This document shows, one piece after another, positions 10,235 through 21,205 of a DNA stretch of 64,000 nt. The position numbers and the translations under genes were made by a program. Within the stretch, counting starts at the first letter, position 1. Each line of letters starts with the position of its first letter. A model generated the notes under the pieces. That model was given only the letters and a program-made list of their open reading frames with translations, was not told where the DNA came from and searched no databases. Source of the stretch: Parietaria judaica (Eukaryota > Streptophyta > Magnoliopsida > Rosales > Urticaceae); NCBI GenBank assembly GCA_954871525.1, contig OX940864.1:19214001-19278000 (forward strand), given 5' to 3'.

Positions 10235-12505
10235 CTACAGCTCGAGTGGATCGTGATCTTCATCCGACATTTGCAGCCACAATTCTTCGAGCATTTCGTA
10301 TATTTTCTCCCGCTCGGAATGCAACGTATCTTCGGCGGAAAACGTGTGGGTCAAACCCTTGACTTGGATCCAGCTTTGACCAGGAGTTTTCCTAACTCCA
10401 TTTTCTCTCATTAATCCTCTGATTCTCGCAACTTCTTCCCATTTCCCAGAAGAAGCGTGAATGCTGCAGAGCAAAACGTGAGCGGCCGAGTTCGACGGAT
10501 CGAGTTCGATGATTTTCTCGGCCGCCATTTTGCCGATCTCAAGATTCCCTAAGGTTTTGCAGGCGGCCAACAGAGTCTTCCAAACGACAATGTCGGGCTC
10601 AAAGTCAACCACCATTTGCTCGATAAAGTCAACTGCCTCGTTTAATCGTCCTGCTCGAGCGAGCAAGTCAACCATACAAGAGCAGTGCTCTTTGTTCGGG
10701 ACGATCCCGTGTTCAGATTCCATTGTTTTAAAGACTCTCTTCCCTTCTTCCACCAATCCGACATGGCTGCAAGCAGTTAGAACCCCGACAAATGTGACTT
10801 CGTTAGGGTTTACACTGAAATCTTTCATCGTTCTAAAGAGTTTGAGAGCTTCTTTTCCGTCTCCAAACTGAGCATAACCTACAATAAGACTACTCCATGA
10901 AAAGACGTCGGGATTTTCCATGAGAGCGAAGAGCTTCCGAGCGGTTTCAAGCGCTCCACACTTCGTGTACATGTCGATCAATCCGTTACTTATGGAAATA
11001 TTTAGAACGAGTCCGGTTTTCACAGAGAAAGAATGAACTTGATCACCTAATTCTTGAGACGCGATACCCGAGCAAACTGAGATTACGTTGCTTAACGTGA
11101 CATGATTCGGTCTCATCGAAGATGAAGAGATCATAAGCTTGAACAATCTCAAGACTTCTTCAGCCTCATTACGATGCATACACGCCGTTAACATCGCGTT
11201 CCAAGACACCAAATTAGCTTCGCTCGCCATATTTTCAAACACTTTGAAGCAATCACGCAGAGACGAACACTTTGAGTACATCGATAACAAAGCGTTAGAA
11301 ACAGTCACGATCGAATCAAAAGCCGTCTTGGTTATATACGATTGTATTTGCCTGCCTTGTGAAACCGATGAAGGGTTCGAACAAGCAGAAAGTAAGGACA
11401 GAACCGTCACATCGTTGGGTTTGAGTCCTGTCTTTCTCATCCGCGTAAAGAACGAAATAGCTTCATTGGAATTTCCGGTATTTGCAAACCCGTTAATAAT
11501 CGCGTTCCAAGACACTAAATCCGGCCTATGTATACGATCGAACACTATTTTTGCAGACTCCAAGATTCCACACTTTGCATACATGTCACACAGAGAGCAA
11601 CCAGCAAACATATTTCTCCCTAAACCGAACTTTATACATGCACCGTGCATTTGCCTTCCGAATTCCGGCTCGAGAAGACCGCCACAAGCGCTAAAACCAC
11701 TGCCGAATACAAACTCGTTCGGTCGAAATTCACCCTGACGCAACATCTCCTTGAAGCGCTGCAAAGCTTCTGATTCATAACCTAATTGGGCAAACCCCGA
11801 AATAATCGAACCCCATGATATCAAATCCTTAATCTCGATACCCGAAAACACACAAAATGCGTCGACGATTCGGTCGAACTTCGAGTACATCGCAATGAGC
11901 GCGTTTTGCGCGGTGGGATGATCGCCGAATTCCGATTCAAAGACATGAGCGTGAAGCTGCCTCCCGAGGAACGAACACCCGATTCTCGAGCAAGCTTTGA
12001 TCACGCTCCCGAACGTGAAGTGATCCGGCAAAATCCCCGAGTTTCGCATCCCGAGATACAAATCAACAGCTTCGTAATCGAAGCCGTTCTGCGCGCATCC
12101 GGCAATGGCCGAAGTCCACGAGACGACATTTCTGTCGGGCATTTCGTCGAACACGTCCAATATGTCTCTCACCGACCCACATTTCCCGTACATGTTGAGC
12201 AAATAATTGTTGACGACAACACCCTTGTGAGAATTATACATAGATATATGGTTGTGAACTTTCTTACCGCATTCGAGAGATCTCAGAGACGAGCAAGCTG
12301 ATAGCAACCGCGTGTAAGTGCTCTGTTCCAGTCTGAACTCTGTGGTTCCTGCGACGAACTCGAAAGCTTGGAGAGCCAAACTGTGCCGTTTCTGGTCGCA
12401 CAGGGACTTGATGTAGTCGTTGCTCGATTGTTCTCGGTGAAGAAAAGGTGTGTTCTTGAAGGAATCGAAGCTCGGAATCAGATGGGATTTGAGTCTCTTG
12501 ATCAT
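10235..12505 (-). CDS. PLS-class pentatricopeptide repeat protein with E motif, At3g53360-like
   Basis: A single uninterrupted frame of 756 residues. The order of PPR motifs is PLS-type, with repeated cores such as NYLLNMYGKCGS, DVFDEMPDRNVVSWTSAI, NALLSMYSKCSS and NGLIDMYTKCGALETARKLF. The C-terminal part (AHVLLCSIHASSGKWEEVARI, then PGQSWIQVKGLTH) is the E-motif region; there is no DYW domain. From recalled sequence it aligns along its whole length with Arabidopsis At3g53360 (PCMP-E family). E-subgroup PPR proteins usually specify C-to-U editing sites in mitochondria or chloroplasts; the actual RNA target cannot be read here. Start MIKRLKSH is the first in-frame Met, and the N terminus is basic and Ser/Phe-containing, compatible with organelle targeting. 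Its 3' end is duplicated at 8.7 kb. Confidence 0.93.
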   Translation of the reverse strand: MIKRLKSHLIPSFDSFKNTPFLHREQSSNDYIKSLCDQKRHSLALQAFEFVAGTTEFRLEQSTYTRLLSACSSLRSLECGKKVHNHISMYNSHKGVVVNNYLLNMYGKCGSVRDILDVFDEMPDRNVVSWTSAIAGCAQNGFDYEAVDLYLGMRNSGILPDHFTFGSVIKACSRIGCSFLGRQLHAHVFESEFGDHPTAQNALIAMYSKFDRIVDAFCVFSGIEIKDLISWGSIISGFAQLGYESEALQRFKEMLRQGEFRPNEFVFGSGFSACGGLLEPEFGRQMHGACIKFGLGRNMFAGCSLCDMYAKCGILESAKIVFDRIHRPDLVSWNAIINGFANTGNSNEAISFFTRMRKTGLKPNDVTVLSLLSACSNPSSVSQGRQIQSYITKTAFDSIVTVSNALLSMYSKCSSLRDCFKVFENMASEANLVSWNAMLTACMHRNEAEEVLRLFKLMISSSSMRPNHVTLSNVISVCSGIASQELGDQVHSFSVKTGLVLNISISNGLIDMYTKCGALETARKLFALMENPDVFSWSSLIVGYAQFGDGKEALKLFRTMKDFSVNPNEVTFVGVLTACSHVGLVEEGKRVFKTMESEHGIVPNKEHCSCMVDLLARAGRLNEAVDFIEQMVVDFEPDIVVWKTLLAACKTLGNLEIGKMAAEKIIELDPSNSAAHVLLCSIHASSGKWEEVARIRGLMRENGVRKTPGQSWIQVKGLTHTFSAEDTLHSEREKIYEMLEELWLQMSDEDHDPLEL

Positions 12506-13855
12506 GGCTTCCGTTGAAGGTTGAAGAAACCAACTCGAAGAAGATTGGGAACTGTGTGAGTCAGTCTTCTTCGCAAAGTTGAGGAAGAAGGCGTTGACTA
12601 AAACGACATGTAGTTTTGTGTTGCTTGTGTTGGAAGTAAGTCTTTCTGTGGATTTTTGCTAGAAGAAACGTGTTAAACAAGGTTTTGTGTCGTTTTTTTT
12701 TACAAAACAGTGTGTCGTTCGTGTTTTACAGAAGAAATGAAATAATTTTTTTTTTTTTGTGTGTGTGTGTGTCGTTCTCTCTCGAAAAGATATAAGACGA
12801 CCTCTTTTGTTGTTTTTTACTACTAAAATTTAGATGATACTTATGTCGTTTTCACTAAAGAATTGTTTAGTTCCTTGCAAGACGATCTTATGTGTCGTTT
12901 AAGCAAGAAGAAAAAAAAAATCTTATGTGTCGCTTTTAAGAAAAAAAAAAGCGGATGGTATTTATTTCGTTTTTTAAAACTAAAGAATTGTGTTGTTTCT
13001 TGCTAGAAGAAACGTAAGACGATCGTTTTTGTCGTTTTTCAATAGTAAAGTGTGTCATTTGTTTAAGCAAGAAGAAGTGCAAGAAAATCTTTGTAATGTT
13101 TTTCACAATCCAATTTGAGTCTTTAAGAACTCGAACATTCTTCTTAAATATGATAAAGGACACTAAAGACCTACAAACATAAAAAAGACATGTCTTTGAA
13201 AATTTTGTCTCTTTATTATTTATTTATGCTTGAATTAATTTCGCTCTGATTATTATACAATGATGAAAGGGAGAATTTTTTAGTAAAGTATTAGCAAATG
13301 AAGTATTGTGCAAATAACTATTCGTGTAAAAACGACAAGAAAGGTGATCATATCTACTATCAATTGGCTTTCTTCATAAGTTATGAACAAATCCTAATCA
13401 TTAAGGAAGGTACAAAATTTCAAAATTAATCACACATTTTTTATATCCACTATTTTGGTGGGGTAAAGTTGGACTGCCTCTTGAGAAGCAAAAATAATAT
13501 TATATGATATTAATTTGAGATGATAATTAGTGTATTGTGTCAATATTTTTTACTTTTAAATTCTTAAATTTTTTTATTTATGAATTTATATAAATCAAGA
13601 CTACTTCATTTATCAATCATATTTGAAAATGGTCACGGAATCACCCCAACTAATAAGTGTGTTAATCATGTATATCTATTGAACCTATTAACTCATCACT
13701 TTATTGTTAAAAATAATTATTTATATTAATTCGTTCAATTCATTCAATAATACAATCAAATATGACATAAACTTTGAAACCTAATAAGTAATATCATATT
13801 TCCATTGAATAACTTTATTACAAAAAATATAGTTGACTCTTAATTAATTTTAAAA
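12506..13855. other. PPR gene upstream region with diverged short repeats
   Basis: From about 12,600 to 13,080 the sequence repeats degenerate words such as GTGTCGTTT, AGAAGAAACGT, AAGACGATC and AAGCAAGAAGAA, including T- and A-runs, like a decayed minisatellite lying 5' of the PPR gene. From 13,100 on it is AT-rich with no gene or element that I can define. Confidence 0.45.
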
Positions 13856-14161
13856 GGAAAATTTCATAAAACATCCCTCAAAACACCATAAATTATTTTA
13901 TTACACCTCAAAACATCATAATTGGAAATACATCCTTTTTAAATTTTATGTACCAAAATACCCTTTCAAAATATACATATTGTATCCTGAAAAATGGACA
14001 TATTGCCTCCTGAAAAATGGACAAGTCGCGTCCGAAAAAATGGACACAACTAAGGGTATTTTGGTACATAAAATTTAAAAAGGTTGATTTTATAATTATG
14101 AAAACTTGAGGTGTAATAAAAAAATTTGTGGTGTTTTGAAAGTCATTTTATGAAGTTTCCC
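13856..14161. mobile_element. 306-bp MITE with long terminal inverted repeats
   Basis: The ends GGAAAATTTCATAAAA and (reverse complement) GGGAAACTTCATAAAA start inverted repeats of about 110 bp, which share CACCTCAA and TTTATGTACCAAAATACCCT. The flanks are identical 8-mers TTTTAAAA (13,848-13,855 and 14,162-14,169). The centre holds three copies of a GAAAAATGGACA-type unit (13,990-14,045). No coding capacity. The long inverted repeats suggest a Mutator-type MITE, although an 8-bp TSD would also fit hAT. Confidence 0.85.
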
Positions 14162-14199
14162 TTTTAAAACAATTAATATCATACACAAAATGTGCATTT

Positions 14200-14367
14200 T
14201 ATTCGGAAATCACGTCTTTTAGTCTTATCGTGTTTATGTCGTGTTAATTTATTATGTAATCATGTTGTGTTCGTATTGATTGAGCCGATATGCATTTAAG
14301 GTTTACCCCGCCCATTTACGTTGTGTCGTAACTATTTTGCGTTTGAGCTCTATTGCTACCCCTACAA
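14200..14367. mobile_element. Decayed hAT-type end
   Basis: Contains TCTTATCGTGTTTATGTCGTGTTAATTT and ends TTGCTACCCCTAC, resembling the end of the relic at 57.95-58.36 kb (TGCCACCCCTAC). The other end is not recognisable, so this is a fragment. Confidence 0.4.
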
Positions 14368-15328
14368 CTGTTAGTTGTGGATCAATATTTAATCATAAAT
14401 GAAAAACACACGTTTGGTTAACAATTTATTATTATTATTATTATTATTTACAAACAAGATTACCATTTTCCTAAACCAAATTCTTTGTATAATCACAATT
14501 TCATTAATTATTTTCTTATTTGCACCAAGCATATTCCACTCACTAATTAACAATCAAATTATTTTAGAGTATAATTTAGTTGATAGGTTTCAATCCCAAC
14601 AAACAATTTGGTATGCCAGCATTAGAATTCACCCAAATTAAGCTTTCACTATCAAACCCTTACAATTTCCCTTTGACTTCAAGCCACAACTAGCTGAAAC
14701 AAATACAAATATATATATATATATATATATATAAATATTAAAGGTAATTGCAGCTTAAGTACCCAAAAATTATTAAAACTAGCCAAAATATTTTAATGCT
14801 TTCTATTGCGCTAAATAAATACTCAAATTAACAGAATTTTACATCTTCCTTTAGTTTCATCAAATGAGCTTCGTTAACGTTAAGTCATATATGCATATAC
14901 ACTTTTTTTTTTCCTTCATTTTTTCCATGGTTTGAGAAACTAGCAGTGATATATTTCAAAATGTAGCAAAAACACAATATATATATATATATATCTATAT
15001 TTATTTGAGGCGTACACCTGTAAATGGCATAAAGTTAATTGAGACACGTGAATTAAGTTATTCAGTGACGAAAGTTTCACTACATTGGGTAATGGGTATC
15101 GATTAAGCTCAATTGAAAACTTGAAAAAAAAAACACCCGATTAATATCAACAATTTTTAGTACTTCTGCCGCAACTATTCTTTTATATATTACCAACCAT
15201 AGGCTTTTAAGCTTTGAACCCTTTTGTCATTTCAAGCATTTAAATATATATTTAGTAACATCGTATGATATTTTTTTTATAAAGTTTGAAGCTTTAGAGA
15301 TTTGATAGGTTCTAATTAGGTTTTGGCA
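14368..15328. other. IRX9 upstream region
   Basis: AT-rich, with two TA-dinucleotide runs (about 14,708-14,732 and 14,978-14,993) and an ATT triplet run at 14,426-14,447. A small open frame at 14,399-14,641 is low-complexity and not credible. No conserved promoter element could be assigned; the transcription start was not located. Confidence 0.4.
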
Positions 15329-18300
15329 ATGGAGAGAACAAAAAGAAGAGTTCATCTATGGCAGAAAGCCATTGTCCACTTCTCTCTCTGCTTCGTCATG
15401 GGCTTCTTCTCTGGTTTCTTCCCCACCGGAAAAACGAGCATGTATTATCACTCGCCAGAGCTCCCGTCGCCGCCGATCGAGGTCTTCCGGAGAGTCTCGA
15501 GTGAATCTTCGGCAAGTCATGAAGATGCCGAGGCTCCTATGAGCGCGGAACTCTCGGTGGATCAATCTCTGGCGACAGCGGGACAATCCGAGGGTGAAAA
15601 CGGAGCGTTTTCCCCGAGAGAGCTCGTGATTGCGGTAACCCCGGTGAGCGGAGCCGGAGACGTGGTGCTTCTCCGAAGATTGGCCGACACGATGAGCTTG
15701 GTTGCACCTCCGTTGTTGTGGATTGTCGTGGAGGCTCGGGACGAGACGGGCGAGGTGAGCGATGTTCTGAGGAAGACGGGGGTGATGTATCGGCATTTGG
15801 TGGTCGGAGATGATCGGAACTTCACAGACACCGAGGCCGAGCTCGATCACCAGAGGAACGTCGCTCTCCGCCACATCGAGCGGCACCGGCTTAGCGGGAT
15901 CGTGCACTTCGCGGCTCTCTCAAATGTGTACGATCTCGACTTCTTCGACGAGCTCAGGAAGATTGAGTATGATTTCGATCCCTTGCTTGTTAAGTCACTG
16001 TCGAATTAGTTAGTTGAGTATTTGAAGTAATTATATCACGCTTATATGAACTCATATTTTAAATCCCATATGATCGTCTGCAATAATATAAAATAAAATA
16101 AATGAAAAACGCTCACCTGCCAAAAACATTTTTAAAATGATTTTGAAATGTCTTTTTTTTTTTTTTTACTATAATAGTACTTAATGGGTGAAAAGGGTTT
16201 TATTAGTTTAGTTTTAGTTGCGTCGTTTCTTGGGCTGCAAGAAAATTGATTAGCAAGTTCTACATTTTAAAATTAACTTGGGCTGCAAGGAACTTACTGG
16301 CTTACAACAGCCTGGGATTGTAACTTGCAATGCAAGTCTCAAAGTTTTGGATAATAAATCTTAAACAAATTGCATATGTATATATGTGTGTGTGTGTAAG
16401 AAAACCAATTGATCATCTATACTTCCCTGTAACTATAAAATGTCATCATATTCACGCGAATATTCTTAATACATTCAAAGAATATAATGAGATACGTTAG
16501 TTATAATCAATGGGTTCTGTACTTCATGAGCTATCGTTAGTATATATAGTGAAATTTTTGGTCAGAAACATGGTTTTATCCCGTCTCGAAAGATGGAATC
16601 TTTGTCAAAAAGCGGGCCTGGGCCAAGAAGCCCGGCTTTCGGTTTTAGTATTATTTTGTATGATTAAATTATTATAATTTTAGCTTTTATAGTTTATTTT
16701 ATCTTTATTGCATTTATTTATTAAAATATGGACTACATATGTTATTTATTATGAGTCTATCTTTTCGATATTTTAGTCGGGTGCAGAGGGCTCGGAACAA
16801 ATTGGGTTGACACCTTGGTCCGTTCCATTCCAATTTCAACCTTAAAAAATGGATTTCTTTGAAATTTTGGGCTCAATTTGAGAAGTTAGGAAAAAGATCA
16901 AGACCGGTTCGAAAAAAGGGCCGAAACCTGAGTATCCGGCGTCGGTTTTACCTCTAATCGTGATATCGACATCTTCTGGTATAGGGCATTCGGGACATGG
17001 CCAATGGCAGTGGTGGGAGCAAATAGGGAGAAAGTGATGATTGAAGGGCCAGTGTGTGACTCTTCACAAGTTCTAGGGTGGCATTTGAGAAATATGAAAA
17101 ATGAGACTGAAACTGAAACTCAGACCAAACCTCCCATTCACATCTCAAGCTTCGGCTTCAACAGCTCTATCTTGTGGGACCCTGAAAGATGGGGTCGCAC
17201 TTCTTCTCTTCAAAGCACCTCTCAGGTAATATATAATAAATAAATAAATAATATTATTCGGACTAGAGAATTTTACTATATTATCGAATTTATTGATTTA
17301 TCAAGGTAAAATTTAATAATATTAGTTAGAGTCGAGACCTTATAAAAGTATTATTTTATCGAGGTTATTAGTTTAGCGAGGTTCTACTGATTAAGCAGAC
17401 GAATCATTCATTGAGTTAACAATTAGATCAATAAAATTAAAGAGTAAATATCACTTATATCGACCTTTAGTCTATCAATTTATATCGGATTGTCACGTAA
17501 TTATATTTACTTATTTGTTTTTCAAAACTTATCAATATGTATCATTTTGTCTTTTAAACTTTTTTTTTTGTCTCAATGTGTCTTTTTATATTTAAATGCT
17601 CAATCTTTAATAATGGAAAATAAAAAATAAAATTGTCATTTCAATAATAAGATGAAATAGTTTTGAGGCAAGCATTATAAATTTGCGCTCTTAAGTAATC
17701 TAAAAAATATAACTTTTAAAATATAAAGAAACGGCAAATATGATCTTGAATTTCGACAAAAGTAGTGAACATTTGCAAAAATAGAGCATTTTTCTAAATA
17801 AAATTTCTGGAGGTAAACCGGAATAGAAAGAAGAAGTTTAGAGAACAAACATTTGTGGATTAAATTCAAGTATATTAGAGGTATGTTGTTAAAACTTAAA
17901 ATTGCATTATCAATATGAAGAAAAATGAGAAGTTAAGTAGCATGACTTAACAGCTTATTAATTATGTCAAGAATATAATCATTGTTTTGAATTTTAATCA
18001 TGGGATTTCTCTTCTTATTCACCAAACAAGTATAAATGTATAATATTATGATTTGTATATGTGTGTATGTATATATGCTGTATAAAATTTGGACATTTTT
18101 TTGGTTAGCAAGTAAGGATCACTAAAGGTTTTTGGCCAGCTGTTACAAAATCATTGACAGACTTGCAAAACCATTCATTAGGTGACACCATTAAATAAAA
18201 TAAAAGTAGAGGAACTATGACTATATGTTTATTATTTAATCATAAATTTGATACACATTGTAACAAATATTTATTTTTAATTGTTTCAACAGAGCTCAAT

Positions 18301-18406
18301 CAAATTTGTGAAGCAAGTCGTTCTTGAAGATGATACTGAAGTCAAGGGAATTCCACCTGATGGTTGCTCAAGAATTTTGCTTTGGCATCTTGACTCTCCG
18401 TTTTAA
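15329..18406 (+). CDS. IRX9: GT43 glycosyltransferase, IRREGULAR XYLEM 9 orthologue
   Basis: Three exons: 15,329-15,966, 16,985-17,225 and 18,293-18,406, phases compatible, about 330 residues (Arabidopsis IRX9, as I recall, ~351). The ATG at 15,329 gives MERTKRRVHLWQKA, the family start. A single membrane anchor lies at about residues 14-32 (type II Golgi protein), then a variable stem, then the GT43 domain with LVIAVTPV, VAPPLLWIVVEA, LRKTGVMYRHL, LDHQRN-ALRHIE and, in exon 2, FGTWPMAVVGANREKV and PPIHISSFGFNSSILWDPERW. The expected DxD metal site is replaced by AALSN (GIVHFAALSNVYDLDFF), as in IRX9 of other plants, which is thought to act structurally with IRX14 and IRX10 in xylan backbone synthesis during secondary-wall formation. 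Both introns are about 1 kb and AT-rich. Confidence 0.94.
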
Positions 18407-20403
18407 ACTTAAAAGAAAAAAAAATTCAAGAAAAAAATATACCATTTGAGGAGACTACGAGATTTTTTTTTTCTTTTTTATTTGTATTTTTATTGATTTT
18501 TTGTTAAGTAGTAGATAGATGTTCGAAATCTTCCAAAACAAATCGGAATCCTAAAAGAGTCGGCATCCAAAAACCACAAAGTAAAAAAGTGATCAGGGAT
18601 TATCGAATTCTTCTTTTTGTAAAACTAGATTTGTAAAGGTTGTACTTTTTATATATTAAAAAAAAAAAACCACAGATTTATCCATAGTTGTATAAAGCAA
18701 TAAAATAACTTTGTGATGATATCTATTATACAATAGTCAAGTTCATGAGTTTATGTTTATGAGATATATGGCCTATATTATTTACATATTTAAACAAGTT
18801 TTGATCCTTAAATATGTAATTATTTTGTAATTTATTAATTGTCTATGAGTTTGAGTGAGGAAGAAATATGATCTAATCTATAATCTCAGCTTTTATATGT
18901 ATCAACTATCAAATAACAATCTACATCAGAACAACAGTAATTAGGGAGAATAATAATAAATAAATACCCTTTTTTCTTCAAATTTGCACGGTAATATCTA
19001 AGTCATGAAACGTTTTTTTATTATTTATTATTGATTCCGTCCCATGGTGTCTCCATTAATGTTGAGTTTTTTTTTTTTTTACATCTGTACAACTCAAGTA
19101 CTTACTACTCTTTTTTTCTTTCTTTCATGTTTTGATATTTATCATGCTAAATACTTCAATTTAAACATAAAACGTGTAAATGACTTACATTTAATGGAGA
19201 CATGAAAAAAAAAAAAAACCCATATTTCACAACCTTAGGTATTTAATCAGCACACAATTGAAATTTAAAAAAATGGATACTTTTGTGAAAATTATCCCTA
19301 ATAATAATGAGGGATATTTGCGGAAAAAAATACACCTATGCTACGACGAATAAGACATATTCCCAATCATTTTTTTGTGGCACGAATTCTCATGGTTTGG
19401 AAAAATTTTGGCGAACGTAATTAAGATTTTTCATTAACTCCTTTGCGTGAGTTTCATGTGGTAACATTTAATTTTCCCACGTTTTAGTTCTTTTTTACCA
19501 CGCCGCGGCATGACTGATCTATAGTGTTTAATTTTTGCAATGTATAACCCGTTTTGGTTATTATGCGAAAACATAGTGTTCAAAAAAATTATAGCTCAAA
19601 TGCGGTAAAATTAAAAAGCGAAAACATACACGGATCATATGTTGCTGCATGGACTTCACAGTAGGAAGCTAACAAGAAAAACTTACTTAAAGAAAAAATA
19701 TAAAATTAAGTTATTTCATATTTTTGTAGCATATAGATCTTTTGCCGCAAATTCTTAATAATAATGTCAAATTGACATGAATATATCATTCCCAAATCCC
19801 AATAACGAAACTTATCATCAAAGTTTATGCCTCACTATTGTATATAAATATATATATGCAGATACTTTATCATTTTATCAGATTTACAAAAGAAAACAAA
19901 TGTATTATTACATATATGTACATATACAAGTTCACACAAGAGAACAAATGAGTTATTACATTCCCAACCCGACAATAGTTGGCCACAATTGGGACAACAA
20001 AACCTCTCGTATAACTTCTTTCATTAGACGCGGAGAAAATATATTTTTTAAATAAGGTGAAATTGTTGATCAAACTTGCAATATATTATCGTATTATTAG
20101 ATATTTTCAATGTAATAATATGTGATATTATTGGTCAAATTTATATATAAAAAAGGAGCACGCATTTACATTCTATAGGGTTTGAACAAAGACGAAGCCA
20201 CATGCAACTCAGATGGGGCTAGAGCTGCACCTGGTTTTTATTGATAAAAAAAAAACTATAGTTGTGAGCGCGAGAAAATAGGAGATAGTGCCACAAATTT
20301 AATCATCATTAAAAAAAAACACTAATGTAAAAGTGGGAGAGTTACATACCGAGTCAAAAAGTATTTCCGATAATCTTCGAATAGTGGAGAAAATCTATAG
20401 TTA

Positions 20404-20406
<3 letters not shown>
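18407..20406. other. Intergenic, AT-rich
   Basis: Two kilobases between IRX9 and the first MULE. Homopolymer A/T runs, TATATA tracts and no open frame that resembles a protein. The downstream part of the IRX9 3' untranslated region is presumably in the first few hundred bases, but no clear polyadenylation signal could be singled out. Confidence 0.4.

Positions 20407-20447
<41 letters not shown>
20407..20447. repeat. (TA)n microsatellite at left edge of the 3.8-kb MULE
   Basis: About 40 bp of pure TA dinucleotide lies just outside the left terminal inverted repeat. Similar runs occur at the right edge (24,224-24,317) and beyond the next element (26,370-26,398). Confidence 0.9.
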
Positions 20448-20453
<6 letters not shown>

Positions 20454-20739
20454 GTGGAAACTTCAATTTGTGTGCCTGGTTGAACATGTATTTTCGGAAA
20501 AGTATCCCATTTTGTTAAATTACAAATATATGCCCCAAATCAGATTTTGCCTAACCTGAGTTAACTTAACCCAACCAAAAAAAAAAAGAAAAAAATAAAT
20601 CAATTTCGATTTTTGACAAAATAGTGTTCGAAGTACTCTCCCTCGCGAAGAACCACAACGGCCAGGAAAAGGTTCTCAACGGGTCCGACCTCCCCATTTC
20701 TCCCCCCGCCCTCAGCCACCATCTCGAAGAGTCCTTCCC

Positions 20740-20830
20740 CTCAGCCTCTCTCTCGCTCTCAGTCGCCCTCAGCCACCATCTCGAAGAGTCCTTCCCCTCA
20801 GCCTCTCTCTCGCTCTCAGTCGCCCTCAGT
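20740..20830 (+). repeat. 57-bp tandem duplication in the MULE leader
   Basis: CTCAGCCACCATCTCGAAGA plus following CTTCCCCTCAGCCTCTCTCTCGC is present twice in a row (from about 20,710 and 20,767). It lies in the transcribed leader ahead of the DUF1985 frame; part of the same sequence is present inverted at 24,025-24,050. Confidence 0.7.
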
Positions 20831-21205
20831 CGGGAGGAGGAAGAAGGCTTCGATTTAGGGTTCGAAGCTCCTCACGCTCTCTCCTCTGTGCGTTCACCCC
20901 CCGCTGACCTCCCTGCCTTCAACGACTCCGACCTCCGCGCTGCCATCTTCTCACTTTAAGGTTCAATCTTCACCGATTTTTCTTACTCGCTAGTTACTAG
21001 GTTTGAGGTTTTGGGAACTTCGATTAGGGCTTGAGGTTTGAGGTTGTCTTTGGCGCGGTTTTGCTTCAAACATATTATACAGGTTTAGGTTTTGGGATTA
21101 CAGGTTTAGGTTTTGGGCATTTTGGATGTTGGGTTTTGCGCACACAATATGTTTGATGATATTCCTTAATTAGGGCTTGATTAGAGATGAAATTTTATTG
21201 CAGGG

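Noticed and set aside
11139..12301. Plus-strand frames inside the PPR gene
   Set aside because: Antisense shadows of an intact 756-codon PPR gene.
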